Origin: Lomentospora prolificans
Taxonomy: Eukaryota > Ascomycota > Sordariomycetes > Microascales > Microascaceae
DNA: 64,000 nt
NCBI GenBank assembly: GCA_029532625.1
Contig: JARFXM010000006.1
Span: forward strand, 682,001 to 746,000
Direction: 5' to 3'
Below, piece after piece: positions 35,136-46,200 of the stretch (position 1 is the stretch's first letter; every line of letters starts with the position of its first letter). The position numbers and the translations under genes are program-made. The notes under the pieces are model-generated. The model worked only from the letters and a program-made list of their open reading frames with translations, searched no databases and was not told the DNA's origin.

Positions 35136-38100
35136 ATGGGGACCGAACAAGACCCCGTCGAAGCCCAGCAGGAGCAGGCCATCCAGGAAGCAAAGGCCAA
35201 GCAGGCAGCTGCCGCCGCCGACGCCGACCAGGCCCAGAGGCGAATGGTAGAGGAGGCCAGGAATGCTGGTGTCCCTGCCTTCACCTTCGATCCTGATGCG
35301 AGCCCCGAGCAGAAGAGAGCTCAAACGAGAGCCGTACGTTTTAAATCTCGCCTACAAATTTATGGTGTAGCTTGCCTGGCTAACAATGACTATTTCCGCT
35401 GTCCAGGCTATCCCGCAAGAGCTCCAACGTAACCACGGATTCTCCGTCATTACCGATGCTGATACGGATGGCGCGCCAGTTGCCGACCTCCCCCCTCCTA
35501 CAAAGGCCGGCGTTCTCGACGCGCCTAAGGACAAGGATGGTAAGGTCGTCAAAGACGGCGAAGATCCTATGGACGGCGAGGTGCCTTTTTCCAAGACTGG
35601 GTGGGCGCCGCGCTTCGGTTGGCCCGCCGAGGGCGTCCAGGAAGGTGAAAGTCTCCTGGACCATACCACCTGGCTAGAAGAGAGTCTCCCGGATAAGTTT
35701 TACGGAGGTGAGTAGGATCTTAACGTGCAGCTTCCCGGCGACGGCGAGGCCTTGCGCCCATGAGTAATCTATTCTAACGGAACATAGACTGGTACCACAA
35801 TGCCGCCGTAATCATTTTTGCCTGCTTGTTCTCCTGGCTTGTGGCTGTCCTGGGCGGCGGCCTTGGATGGGTTTTCATCATCATTGCGTTCTGCGCCACG
35901 TACTACCGTACCTCAATCCGGCGCGTGCGGCGCAATTTCCGCGACGATATCACTCGTGAGATGGCACTCAAGAAGCTTGACACCGATACCGAGTCCCTGG
36001 AATGGATCAACTCGTTCCTCGTCAAGTTCTGGCCCATCTACCAGCCCGTCCTCGCTCAAACCATTATCAACTCGGTCGACCAAGTTCTCAGCACGGCGAC
36101 CCCTGCCTTTCTTGACAGCTTGAAGCTCAAGACGTTTACTCTTGGTAATAAGCCCCCGCGCATGGAGCACGTCAAGACCTATCCTAAGGCTGAGGACGAT
36201 GTCGTAATCATGGACTGGAAGTTTAGCTTCACCCCCAATGACACGGCCGACATGACAGCGCGTCAGATTAAGAACAAGGTCAACCCCAAGGTGGTTCTCG
36301 AGATCCGCATTGGTAAAGCTATGATCAGCAAGGGTCTCGATGTTATTGTCGAGGATATGGCCTTCTCAGGTCTCATGCGCCTCAAGATCAAGTTCCAGAT
36401 CCCCTTCCCTCACATCGAAAAGGTTGAAATGTGTTTCCTCGAGCGCCCTACCATTGACTACGTATGCAAGCCTCTTGGTGGCGAAATGTTTGGTTTCGAT
36501 ATCAACATCATCCCCGGTCTCGAGAGCTTCATTCTCGAGCAGATTCACGGAAACCTCGCTCCGATGATGTATGCGCCCCACGTTTTCCCCATTGAGGTTG
36601 CCAAGATGTTGTCTGGGACCCCGGTCGACCAGGCCATTGGTGTTCTCGCTGTCACGATTCACGGTGCGCAGGGCCTCAAGAATACCGACAACTTTGCCGG
36701 TTCCGTTGATCCGTATGCCGTTATTACTCTGAACAGGAGGTCGGAGCTTGCCAGGACCAAGATGATCAAGAATACCTCTAATCCCCGCTGGAACGAGACC
36801 CATTATATTATCGTCACTACCTTCAATGATACCCTGGATATTCAAGTCTTCGACTACAACGACATTAGGAAGCACAAGGAGCTCGGCGTGGCATCGTTCC
36901 CTCTCGAGAACCTCGAGGAGATTACCGAGTACGAGAACGAGCGTCTCGAGGTTACTTCTGATGGCAAAGCTCGTGGTGTCCTCTCTTGTGATGTCCGCTT
37001 CTTCCCCGTCCTCGGCGGTCAGAAGAACGAGGACGGTACCGAGGAACCCCCGCCGGAGTCCAACCAAGGTATTTTGCGCTTCACCGTAGAACAGGCCAAG
37101 GAGCTCGACGGCAGCAAGAGTCTTGTCGGTCAACTCAACCCTTACGCCGTTCTGCACCTCAACGGCCGCGACGTCCACGTCACCAAGAAACTCAAGCGCA
37201 CCAACAACCCCATCTGGGACAACGGCTTCAAGGAGATGCTCATTACGGACAAGAGGCACGCCAAGCTCGGTGTCACTATCAAGGACGACAGGGATTTGGC
37301 TGGTGACCAGACACTCGGAAACTACCAGATTAAGCTCAGCGACCTACTCGATTGTACAGATGAGGGAAAGGAATGGTTCATGCTTGCCGGCGCCAAGACT
37401 GGACGTGTCAAGATGAAGGCCCAGTGGAAGCCCGTGGTTATCTCCGGCGTTATGGCTGGCACCGGCGGCTACGTCACGCCCATCGGTGTTATGCGATTCC
37501 ATTTTGTCCGCGCCAACGATCTCCGTAACTTCGAGGCAATGGGCAAGTCCGATCCTTACGTCCGTGTATTGCAGTCCGGTATCGAGAAGGCTCGCACCGT
37601 GACCTTCCAGAACGAGCTCAACCCCGAGTGGGACGAGGTTCTATACGTTCCCGTTCACTCGGCCCGCGAGAGGCTTACCATCGATGTCATGGATGCAGAA
37701 AAGATGGGCAAGGACCGCAGCCTGGGTCTCATCGAAATCCAAACCAACAAGTACATCCACCAGGACGAGAATGGCGAGTATCTCGTGCACGACGCCAAAG
37801 AGGTTCGTCAGGATGGTCTCCGCCTTCACGGCAAGGGTATCGAGAAGGGTCGTTTGACTTACACAGTATCGTTCTACCCCTGCGTCAATATCGCCGACCC
37901 CGAGGATGAGGAAGAAGAGGAAGCTGCCAATGAGGCTGCCAATGGTGCTACCAATGGGGTTGCGAACGGTGCTGCGAACGGTGCTGCGGAGAAGCCAGTT
38001 GACGCGAGGGCGTCGATTGATGGCAAGTCCACCACGACTGCTAAGAGCCGACCCAGCCTTGAAGCGCCCTCGGCCGATGGCGAACCCCCCAAGTCTCCTG

Positions 38101-39862
38101 TCAGCCCGACTGCAAACGGCCACTCGTCCAAGAACGAGCGCCTAGAACCCAAGAAGGTCCGCATGACACCCGAGGAGCTCCTGAGACACGAGAGCGGCCT
38201 CCTCATCTTCCGCCTCATGGACGCAGAATTCCAGAAGAGCGGCTGTCGAATTGAGGTCTTCGTGGATGACATGGCCTTCCCATCTTACATCTCATCGGTC
38301 GCCCGATCCAGGACGCACAAGTTCGAGGAAGTTGGTGACTGCATGATTCGCGAGCTCGACTTCTCGCGCCTGACCCTCAAGTTGACTGAGGGCAAGAGCG
38401 ATAAGCACCGTGAGGGTAGTGACAAGGATGATGTGATTGCGCGGTTGAGCGGCAACACCCTAGATACTCTGAAGCAGTGCTTGGTAAGTCCGACATACTC
38501 TAGGTATCACCGCCAGCTAAACGGCTTATACTCACACATATTTTATAGAACAACCCCACCACGCTCAAGCTCAAGGATGAGGATGGCGGTGTCCACAGCA
38601 TAAAGATCAGCCTCAAGTACGTGCCCATCCAGATGCAGCTCGATCCTAGCGAAAGCATCAACAATATGGGTACCCTCCGCGTCGATGTGCTCGAGGCCCA
38701 AGACCTCCAGGCTGCCGACTCGAACGGTAAGAGCGACCCCTATGCTAGGTTCGAGCTTAATGGGCAAGAGGTCTACAAGACCAAGACGATCAAGAAAACC
38801 TTGAACCCGGTTTGGAACGAATTCTTTGAAGTTTCCGTGCCGTCTCGAACGGCGGCCAAGCTCCGTGTCTCTATCTGGGACTGGGATCTTGCCAGCCAGC
38901 CGGACCCACTTGGCGAGGCCGGTATCAGCCTTGCTGAGCTGGAGCCCTTCCGTCCTATGGAGACGAGGGTCCTGCTCGACGCCAAATCTGGCTCGGTCAA
39001 GTTGAGAATGGTCTTCAGGCCATCGTACGTCACACGACAGCGCCAGGGCACGTCTACCTTCGCCGGCACGTTCGCTTCGGCCCCCGGCCGCGTCGTTACC
39101 GGTGTTGCCGGCGCCCCCATTAAGGCCGTCGGCGTTGTTGGTCATGGTGTTGGCAAGGGCGCCTCGTTCATTAAGCGGGGCTTCAAGGGTAAGAAGGATG
39201 ATGACTCGAACTCGTCGACGCCCAGCATCCCCGAGGTACCCGTTATCACCACCAACGGTGGGATGGGTGGTATGAAGCGTGCGACAGGGCTCTCCCTCGC
39301 GGACGCCGACAGTGACGCCAGGCCCGGTACCAGCAGCGGCGCGATTGGCCACTCGCGCACTAGGAGTGTTGGCCAAGCCTCCGTGAACAGCATGCTCCCG
39401 CCTGGTGTGACCTCAGGTACAGCCACCTTCACCGTTGTGTCGGCTACCGGTTTCCCCACCGAGGACGACCTCTATGTCGCCATCGTCCAGACGGCACCTA
39501 AGCACAAGACTGTGGGTAAGACGAAACATCGCGATGCTTCGGGTGGCCTCTTCAAATTTGAGGAGACGTTCAAGTTTGTCTGCCAGCCCGACGCTACTTT
39601 CCAGATCCAGGTCAAGGAGCACCACAAGATTCGAAGCGACAGCGACCTCGGTGAGGCCATCTTCTTTGTGGATGACAGCAACAGCGGTCAAGACAGGCAA
39701 GTCAAGGTGAACGAAGGTACTGTGGTCATACGGAGTTCGTTCGTTCCCAACGAGCCGGCCTCGCTAGCGCCCTCGGACAGCCCCAAATCGGGTGGTCTGA
39801 AGAGGAGTTTCCTTAGCAAACGCGACTCGCGAAGCAGAGAGACGACGCCCGTCGTCGAATAA
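35136..39862 (+). CDS. Tricalbin: SMP and multiple C2 domain protein (1502 aa)
   Basis: Four exons: 35136-35333, 35407-35707, 35788-38483 and 38549-39862; introns of 73, 80 and 65 nt close in phase. Domains in order: charged cytosolic N-terminus; a hydrophobic hairpin at about 173-207 with a GGG centre; SMP lipid-transfer domain, about 225-440; C2 domains starting near 450 (LAVTIHGAQGL), 595 (LRFTVEQAKEL), 733 (MRFHFVRANDL, with Asp in GKSDPYVRV), a weaker one near 970, a canonical one near 1100 (GKSDPYARF) and a C-terminal one near 1356. An Asn-Gly-Ala repeat linker (about 878-903) precedes a Ser/Pro-rich stretch. Tricalbins tether cortical ER to the plasma membrane and move lipids in a Ca2+-regulated way. 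Length suits fungal members. A 26-bp palindrome follows the stop by 17 bases. Confidence 0.95.
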
Positions 39863-39879
39863 AACTGGAATAGCCTCAG

Positions 39880-39905
39880 GATAGATATATATATATATAT
39901 CTATC
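39880..39905. repeat. 26-bp perfect palindrome GATAG(AT)8CTATC
   Basis: It starts 18 bases after the last base of the tricalbin stop codon. The central (AT)8 is flanked by GATAG and CTATC, making the whole 26 bases self-complementary. As RNA it could fold to a hairpin in the 3' UTR. Confidence 0.9.
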
Positions 39906-40460
39906 TATTTTGGGGGGAGGGAGGCCCTTGGAGCCCTCCCCAGAGGTGAAAATCTGGGGGAAATTTGTTATAGGAGATATGACGCGCATGTTATGACTAT
40001 TCATTACAATACCTTGTTTGCTTTGTTATTTCAAGCCACCTGGACCGTCCTCCATTTTTCATTTGAGCTGTCTTTTTTTTTCTCCTTTTCTGGGTTTCTT
40101 AGACGTTTATTTCTTGGACGCTTGACCATTTCTCAATCTTTATTTTTCTCGTGGTTTTTTTTTTTTCCTCTGGAAGCCAAACTGTTTAATATGAAAGCAA
40201 GGTTGATATTCAGGACATGAAATGGACGCGCTGCATCGGCAAAGGGTTTAGTGAACTACCCTCGCTTGGGGTTCGGGAAATTAATTTCAGTTGAACTAGG
40301 TCCTAGGAGCTAGGGTAAATGATGCCACAACTTCTACTAGATGCAGATTATTTTCACCCTCTTGTACTAACGTCCGCCAGAATGCTCAAAGAAAGCCTGA
40401 AGAGGAGTTCTGGTGCTGATGCTGGTCAAGTCGAACGCTTTAAACATATGCTCTGTCGAC

Positions 40461-40470
40461 GTCACGTGAC
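40461..40470. promoter_or_regulatory. Palindromic E-box GTCACGTGAC upstream of the proteasome beta5 gene
   Basis: A perfect 10-bp palindrome centred on CACGTG, about 450 bases upstream of the beta5 start codon. Such sites are bound by bHLH factors such as Cbf1-type proteins; binding here is inference. Confidence 0.45.
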
Positions 40471-40920
40471 TTTATACACGCCACACGTCGTCACATGTGC
40501 TAGCGCCACAGCTGTGCATGATTGTGCAGCAAATGCAGTGCGTACACGGCAGCCTTGCCTAGAGCAGTAACAGGTACAGGCTAGCTGTCGAGGTGACGCG
40601 CTCAGAAGCTGCCTGAGCTACCAAACTCTCCCTGTACCAAGTTTCGAACAGTAGCCACCACAGCACTCGGGTCACTCATTTCCATCAAACCTCTCCTTCT
40701 CTTGATTCCCAGCATCAAAGCCCTGTATTAAAACGATTTGACTCTATCCGAAAGCTTTTACATTATTGAATACCTTCCACCGATAATAAAACTCGCCGGT
40801 CGTTGCTGCCGCCGCTTTACCTATCTTCAGCTCCCCGAACCCTTGATTTCGGCGTTCCCTTTTTCCTCCACGCCTTTCGAACGACCTGTGGACTCGTCTC
40901 GTCGATTACGTTGATAAGAG

Positions 40921-41885
40921 ATGGACGCACTCGTAGCCAAGTACCGCCGTCCTGCGGCTATGATGCAGGAGAGGTTCGGCGAGGAGGAGGAGAATGACAT
41001 GATGGGTGCTGAGAGCCCTGCCTTGTCCCTCAAGTTCGCGATGCCTCCCGTCACTCACGTACGTAACTATTTCTATCATTCCTAGTTGAATTGGCCCTGT
41101 CTACGTCGTCTTACCTCTTTTGATTCGCAACTAAAATCCGGGGTGCTAACTATCCTCATCAATAGCCCTCAGCCTGGCTCCGCTCCGCGACTGACGACCG
41201 GTCGAACCCTCAATGCCCCATCAAGATTGCCCACGGTACCACGACCCTCGCCTTCCGCTTTCAGGGTGGCATCATCGTAGCCACGGATTCTCGTGCCACT
41301 GCCGGCAACTGGATCGCTTCGCAGACGGTCAAGAAGGTTATCGAGATCAACTCGGTCCTCCTCGGCACCATGGCCGGTGGCGCGGCCGACTGCCAGTACT
41401 GGCTCGCCTGGCTCGGAATGCAGTGCCGTCTCCACGAGCTCCGCCACAAGCGCCGCATCTCGGTCGCCGCGGCGTCCAAGATCCTCGCGAACCTCGTCTA
41501 CTCATACAAGGGTATGGGTCTCAGCATGGGTACCATGTGTGCCGGTGTCACCAAGGAAGAGGGCCCCGCGCTCTACTATGTCGACAGCGACGGTACCAGG
41601 TTGGCGGGCAACCTCTTCTGCGTGGGCTCGGGTCAGACTTTTGCCTACGGTGTGCTGGATGCCGAGTATCACTACGACTTGACGGATGAAGAGGCACTGG
41701 AGCTTGGTAGGAGAAGCATCCTTGCGGCGACGCACAGGGATGCTTACTCTGGTGGTTTCATCAACCTCTACCACGTCAAGGAGGCTGGATGGGAGAAGCA
41801 CGGCTTCACCGATACGAACCCCATCTTCTGGAGGACCAAGTTGGAGAGGGGCGAGTTCAGCAACGTCACGAGCAATCTGGATTAA
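40921..41885 (+). CDS. pre2: 20S proteasome subunit beta5 (chymotrypsin-like, 285 aa precursor)
   Basis: Two exons: 40921-41058 and 41166-41885; intron 107 nt, GTACGT...TAG, phase 0. A 70-residue propeptide ends in IAHG, followed by mature Thr1 (residue 71) in HGTTTLAF. Catalytic residues of the mature numbering are all present: Thr1, Asp17 (87), Lys33 (103), and Met45 in the S1 pocket (LGTMAGGAAD), which marks chymotrypsin-like specificity and so beta5 rather than beta1 or beta2. The conserved SYKGMGLSMGTM and GSGQTFAYGVLD segments follow. The subunit self-cleaves its propeptide during 20S core assembly and cuts after hydrophobic residues. Sequence quality and length are those of an intact gene. 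Confidence 0.97.
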
Positions 41886-42690
41886 GGTGCTCAACATTTA
41901 CATCAGGCTTGCGTATTCCTACAGTCAATAAGGAATCTACATCTATGCGTACGCTTCCTGTCGGATTCTAAGCGGCTTTAGTAAGTGCGCGGATCGGACG
42001 TTGTTAGACTGTTTCAATACCGTTGATAAGATGGAGATGGCGCGCAGTCCTGGCTAGGGCTACGTGATGAGGGTAACCCCCCTCGCTTGGGTTCGTTTAC
42101 ATGGATGCTATTTTAGAAGGACAAGAGAAGAAGACCGGGCTTGTGGCTTGTGACGGTAGGGGAGGAGACGTGAGGAATGGCCGGTCGTGTACCATGTATA
42201 ACAGGACAAACCTCGTATACTATTTCCTTTTCTCGTAAACGCTTTTGCTACTTTGGTGATTGTGCAAACTTCATGTGACGAGAGTGTTATGCGGAAAGAA
42301 GGTCGAGGTGCTCCAAAAAGATGGGGACCAGACACTTGTCGGTGCCGTTGCCTAAAGGAGAGCACTGCGAGACTGTCTCAGTCTAGCTGGATTGCTAGTA
42401 GGAGAAAACTCTAGGTAATTCTCCAGCAGACCGATAAGGGAAATATTTCGAGAGTCGTCTCTGTGTCTCGTCGAAGACGCTGTCTGCTTTCGGAGATGAT
42501 GACTTCCAGGCAGGGAACGAGGGGGAACAAACACCACCAAAAGGATGGGCGGGCACCTAGCCAAATATATGACCTTGAGGCTCTCGAGGTATCACGACAG
42601 GGATTTCGATGGCCCAAAGAGATCATTGAGTGTGACGAGACACACGAATCGCGATATACTCGCCGCCGGCCCCAAGTCCGAACACTAAAG

Positions 42691-42713
42691 AAAAAAAAGG
42701 GGGGGGGGGGGGG
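42691..42713. repeat. A8G15 homopolymer pair
   Basis: Eight A followed by fifteen G, 75 bases upstream of the small ORF at 42789. Confidence 0.9.
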
Positions 42714-42788
42714 TTAGCTTACGATCTATCTACGCTTAGACTACACCGTCTATTCTAGCTCAGATCCTTGAGGAACCAGCACAAGGCT

Positions 42789-43055
42789 ATGAGCTCAGAC
42801 GAAAGCCCCCTGTACGGATCGGTCCGGACAAGGAAGGATGGACAGGGCTATAAGGACACCAGCTCAGACGAGTGTAGACTAGCGAATGGGAATAAAACGG
42901 TATGTCAGTTGTCTATCCTCGTGGCTTTTCTCTTTGTTTCGGCCTTGATTTGGGGAGCGTCTTTTGCGGTTGCTTGGCCCGTCGGTGGGAATCAGGAAGT
43001 GAAGGTTGAGGCTGGGGCAGGTGGGCGAGATGGGGGGCAAGAAGGTGAGATTTGA
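42789..43055 (+). CDS. Possible small single-pass membrane protein (88 aa), doubtful
   Basis: An ATG-initiated frame of 88 codons. The N-terminal 45 residues are polar (MSSDESPLYGSVRTRKDG), then comes one strongly hydrophobic segment (about residues 46-69: LSILVAFLFVSALIWGASFAV) and a Gly/Glu-rich tail. This looks like a tail-region membrane protein, and the polar half begins sensibly. However, it stands alone in a gene desert just after a G15 tract, has no recognised homologue, and chance frames of this size are common. It could also be the last exon of a longer gene with upstream exons I cannot see. Confidence 0.25.
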   Translation: MSSDESPLYGSVRTRKDGQGYKDTSSDECRLANGNKTVCQLSILVAFLFVSALIWGASFAVAWPVGGNQEVKVEAGAGGRDGGQEGEI

Positions 43056-43245
43056 ACGGCCGGGAGGTGCTGACGGGGAGGATATTCTGGGGCGTCTTTA
43101 CGCTGGCTATAAACGGGAGGTGGTCAGATGGGACGAATTCTGTCATGTTTGATGGAAAGGGAAACTACGAACCCTCTTCTCCTAAAATGGGTTCCTGTCG
43201 CTGTCTACTACATCTCTAGATCAATTCCATCTCACCAAGACTTTC

Positions 43246-43277
<32 letters not shown>
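43246..43277. repeat. T14A18 homopolymer palindrome
   Basis: Fourteen T followed directly by eighteen A, a 28-base perfect self-complementary core. It lies about 190 bases after the small ORF ending at 43055. Confidence 0.93.
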
Positions 43278-46200
43278 CCGCGAGGAGGCGTCGTGGCTGA
43301 GCTCCGGCCCGGCTCCCTAGAACCGCCCGGGTTTCTCACGATCCGGCCTTCCTACTAACTAGAACAATATATGGAAGCCCATGGAATAATACACTCGCCT
43401 TCCTTCCAGCCCATGCAAGCCTCGGCCGTACCCTCAACGCCCCAACGACCTGTGGCGTTTTCGTCTTTTCCTTCCAATATACGTGAAGGGGCTAGAAGGA
43501 TGCCTTGATATACCAAGGTGGAGTGTGGGCAAGATGGATGGGGGTGGCACAGGGCGAGGCAGTTAGTCGGCCGGCCGGGCTGCTTGGCTGAGCAATCGCG
43601 TCGGACCGGGATGCGAATGTGCCTGGCTGTAACACCTTTTTGGGCAGGCTTGCTGGTAGTATATTTTATTAGTTTATTTAGCCTCTTTTTGTCCCTGACG
43701 ATCGAACCACTGCGCATGTTAGATACAAGGGAGAGGGGGTCTACGGACTCCGGTGATGGAGATTCCTGGGCTTTTGGGTGATACGCTGGCGACAGAAGCA
43801 CGAGGGAGACACAGAGCACTCAGGTAGGTTTGAGTGAGGGTCGTCCTTAAGCCGCTCCGTGGTGAAAAGGAATGAGAGGGCCTTGTGCGACCTTCTGTTG
43901 GGTCTACCATAGTTCATCGAGCACGGATAGAGAAAGGCAAATTGACCCAGGAGTATCTGTTGATGGTGGCTGCTATTTCATGCATGTCTGTATGATGGGT
44001 ACATTAGATTAGGACCTGGCCTGCGCAGTCGATATGAGCGACGGTGCCTCCAACATGGCGTTTGTGTGCCGGAGGAAAGACGAGACTTGACTCGAGGTTC
44101 ACATCCAAGACCCATCTCTCGCAAATTGATCAGCTGGGTTGGTTCCTCGTCCGAAAGAACTACGGAATCGGGTCCCCCTTGTTGATAGTGATAGTGGACC
44201 AAGAGCCAAGATGAAAACACGTACTCGCTCGTTAGTTTGGGATAAATTCGAAACGAATCCGCTGAACTATTCGTTCGGCTCGAGGCGCTACGGCACCTCC
44301 ACGAAGCTACGTACGGCGCTTAAAAAGGGATCCATTCTCTGTACTAGTAGGATCGCAGTAGACGCCCGATTCGTCAGTAAAGCTCAGCCGTAGCGCAGGC
44401 ACAAGATGGTAATACACTGTCCGGAGCGGAGGGACCAAGTAATATGATATCATCGAGATCGAGAGATCAAGATAGACGAGATCCAGCGTCATACGGGCAG
44501 GTAGATTTACGCCATGCAGCGAATAATACGAATGTAGGTACGAGCAAGACGGCCGCCCTCTCTGCTTCGTGGTTCGTTAATCCATTTTCAGGCCAAGCCA
44601 GGATTAGACGTCTTCCGCGTCCGCCAGGTCCTGATTGGGGGAAATCGTCCCCTCCCTGCCCTTAACGATTGTGGCTGTGAAGCTTGACGAACACTACACG
44701 CGATGAAGAAGAATAAAGATAGCACCAGGCTTGGGGGCCGTACAGGGTACATACTACACTTGCTTTCCTTGCGTGAATGAGGGCTGCCCATTTTAGCCAG
44801 TCTCCATGATTGATTGGGTGGAGTATTGGTACTTGTTCGCTGGCAAGAAGTGTCGGAGACCATGAAGATTCTCCAGTCTTCCCGGCTCGCAGAAAATACG
44901 CATCGTTTCTGCTCGCTGTTTCTATTCCAAGAATATGGATGGTGGGAAACACTCAACACTGCTGCCTTCCCCTGCTTCGCGGTTCCTGGCTCGCATCCGA
45001 AGCTGCCGTGAACCATATTTGGGACACAGACCATTTGCAGACCGGAACGGAAGGCTTCGAGTCGGAAAGGAATAGTATTCGAGGTGCGTTGCGTGGTTTG
45101 TTTTGCTGGTTGAAATGGGGCCGAATGCCCCGTGGTGCGTTGCGTGGCCGTGACGCGAGCAAGAGCCAGCGGTCTCTGGTGTGCTTGCTCTCGCGGGATA
45201 GCCAGCGGAGCCCTCCACGTCAGAACTTTTGCTGCTTTTTCCCTTTCTTTTTTTGTGCCTTGAATACAGTACTGGCATGGGTCTGCCCTGAAAGAGTCGA
45301 CTTATATTTGGAAAATCGAGCGGGAACTCAAACAACGCGAAAGCGCTAGCGCAGAGAAGGCGGCCTCGGGATGCCTGCCCACAATGCATAAGACCGAGTC
45401 AGGCGAATGAAAACCCGCTTGTCGATCGTGCGAAAGAGCTCAATGCTGTCTGGAGGTGTTTTGTCGTGGATCACCAGTACTTTCTTCACTCTTTGCTGGC
45501 TCGGCCGAATTCTAAAGGAAGGGTGAGGTGTGTTACGCAGAGCTTTGGAATACGCTTCACAGCCATAGTTAGAAGATTCCAATCGAGGTGCAAAGCTCGA
45601 ATGGCAGTTTACAAGCCCAGAACCATGTTGCCGTTACCGCACTATGCCCTAGACTACTGTGTAGGCCGCATGTGGCCCGTGATTCTCAGAGGATTCAGCC
45701 TATGATAGATTGAACGCGGTGTCCAAGAAGCACTGGCTCATGAAGGATGAATAGACAAGTCGGTAACAAAACCTCCCAGGCTCCGACGGGCAGGGCAGAT
45801 CCTCCGAAACACAGGCGCAGTACCAGTCCCTGGGGGTAGCAACTTCACGCACAATCGCCAGCCTGGAAACGAGACAACGGAAATTTGATACCCTTTGGAG
45901 GTAACAGCCATCGATCAATTGGCGGAAGAGCCCGTCGATTCGACCGATCGTCAGTGCGGCAGCAAGGTTGAACAGATGATGGCTGATTACCTCCATCTGT
46001 CCACATCTCAACATGGTTGCAACCCTTGTAAAAAGACGGCAAAGGTGGGCATCGGGAACGGGAGATGGGAGGAACAACAGAACGAGAGGGTAAAAACAGG
46101 TTCATCGCAACCGGGGCAGACGCAAGGAGACTGCTACCCTCTTGCCCGCTGCCACAGCAGGTTCGGCATACCCCATCCACACTGCAATCTGAGATACCTT

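Larger units (their letters stand above)
39863..40920. other. Intergenic region between tricalbin and proteasome beta5
   Basis: This holds the tricalbin 3' UTR, with a perfect 26-bp palindrome at 39880-39905 and T-rich tracts near 40070-40170, and the promoter of the beta5 gene, with a GTCACGTGAC palindrome at 40461-40470. No further gene is seen. Confidence 0.6.
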
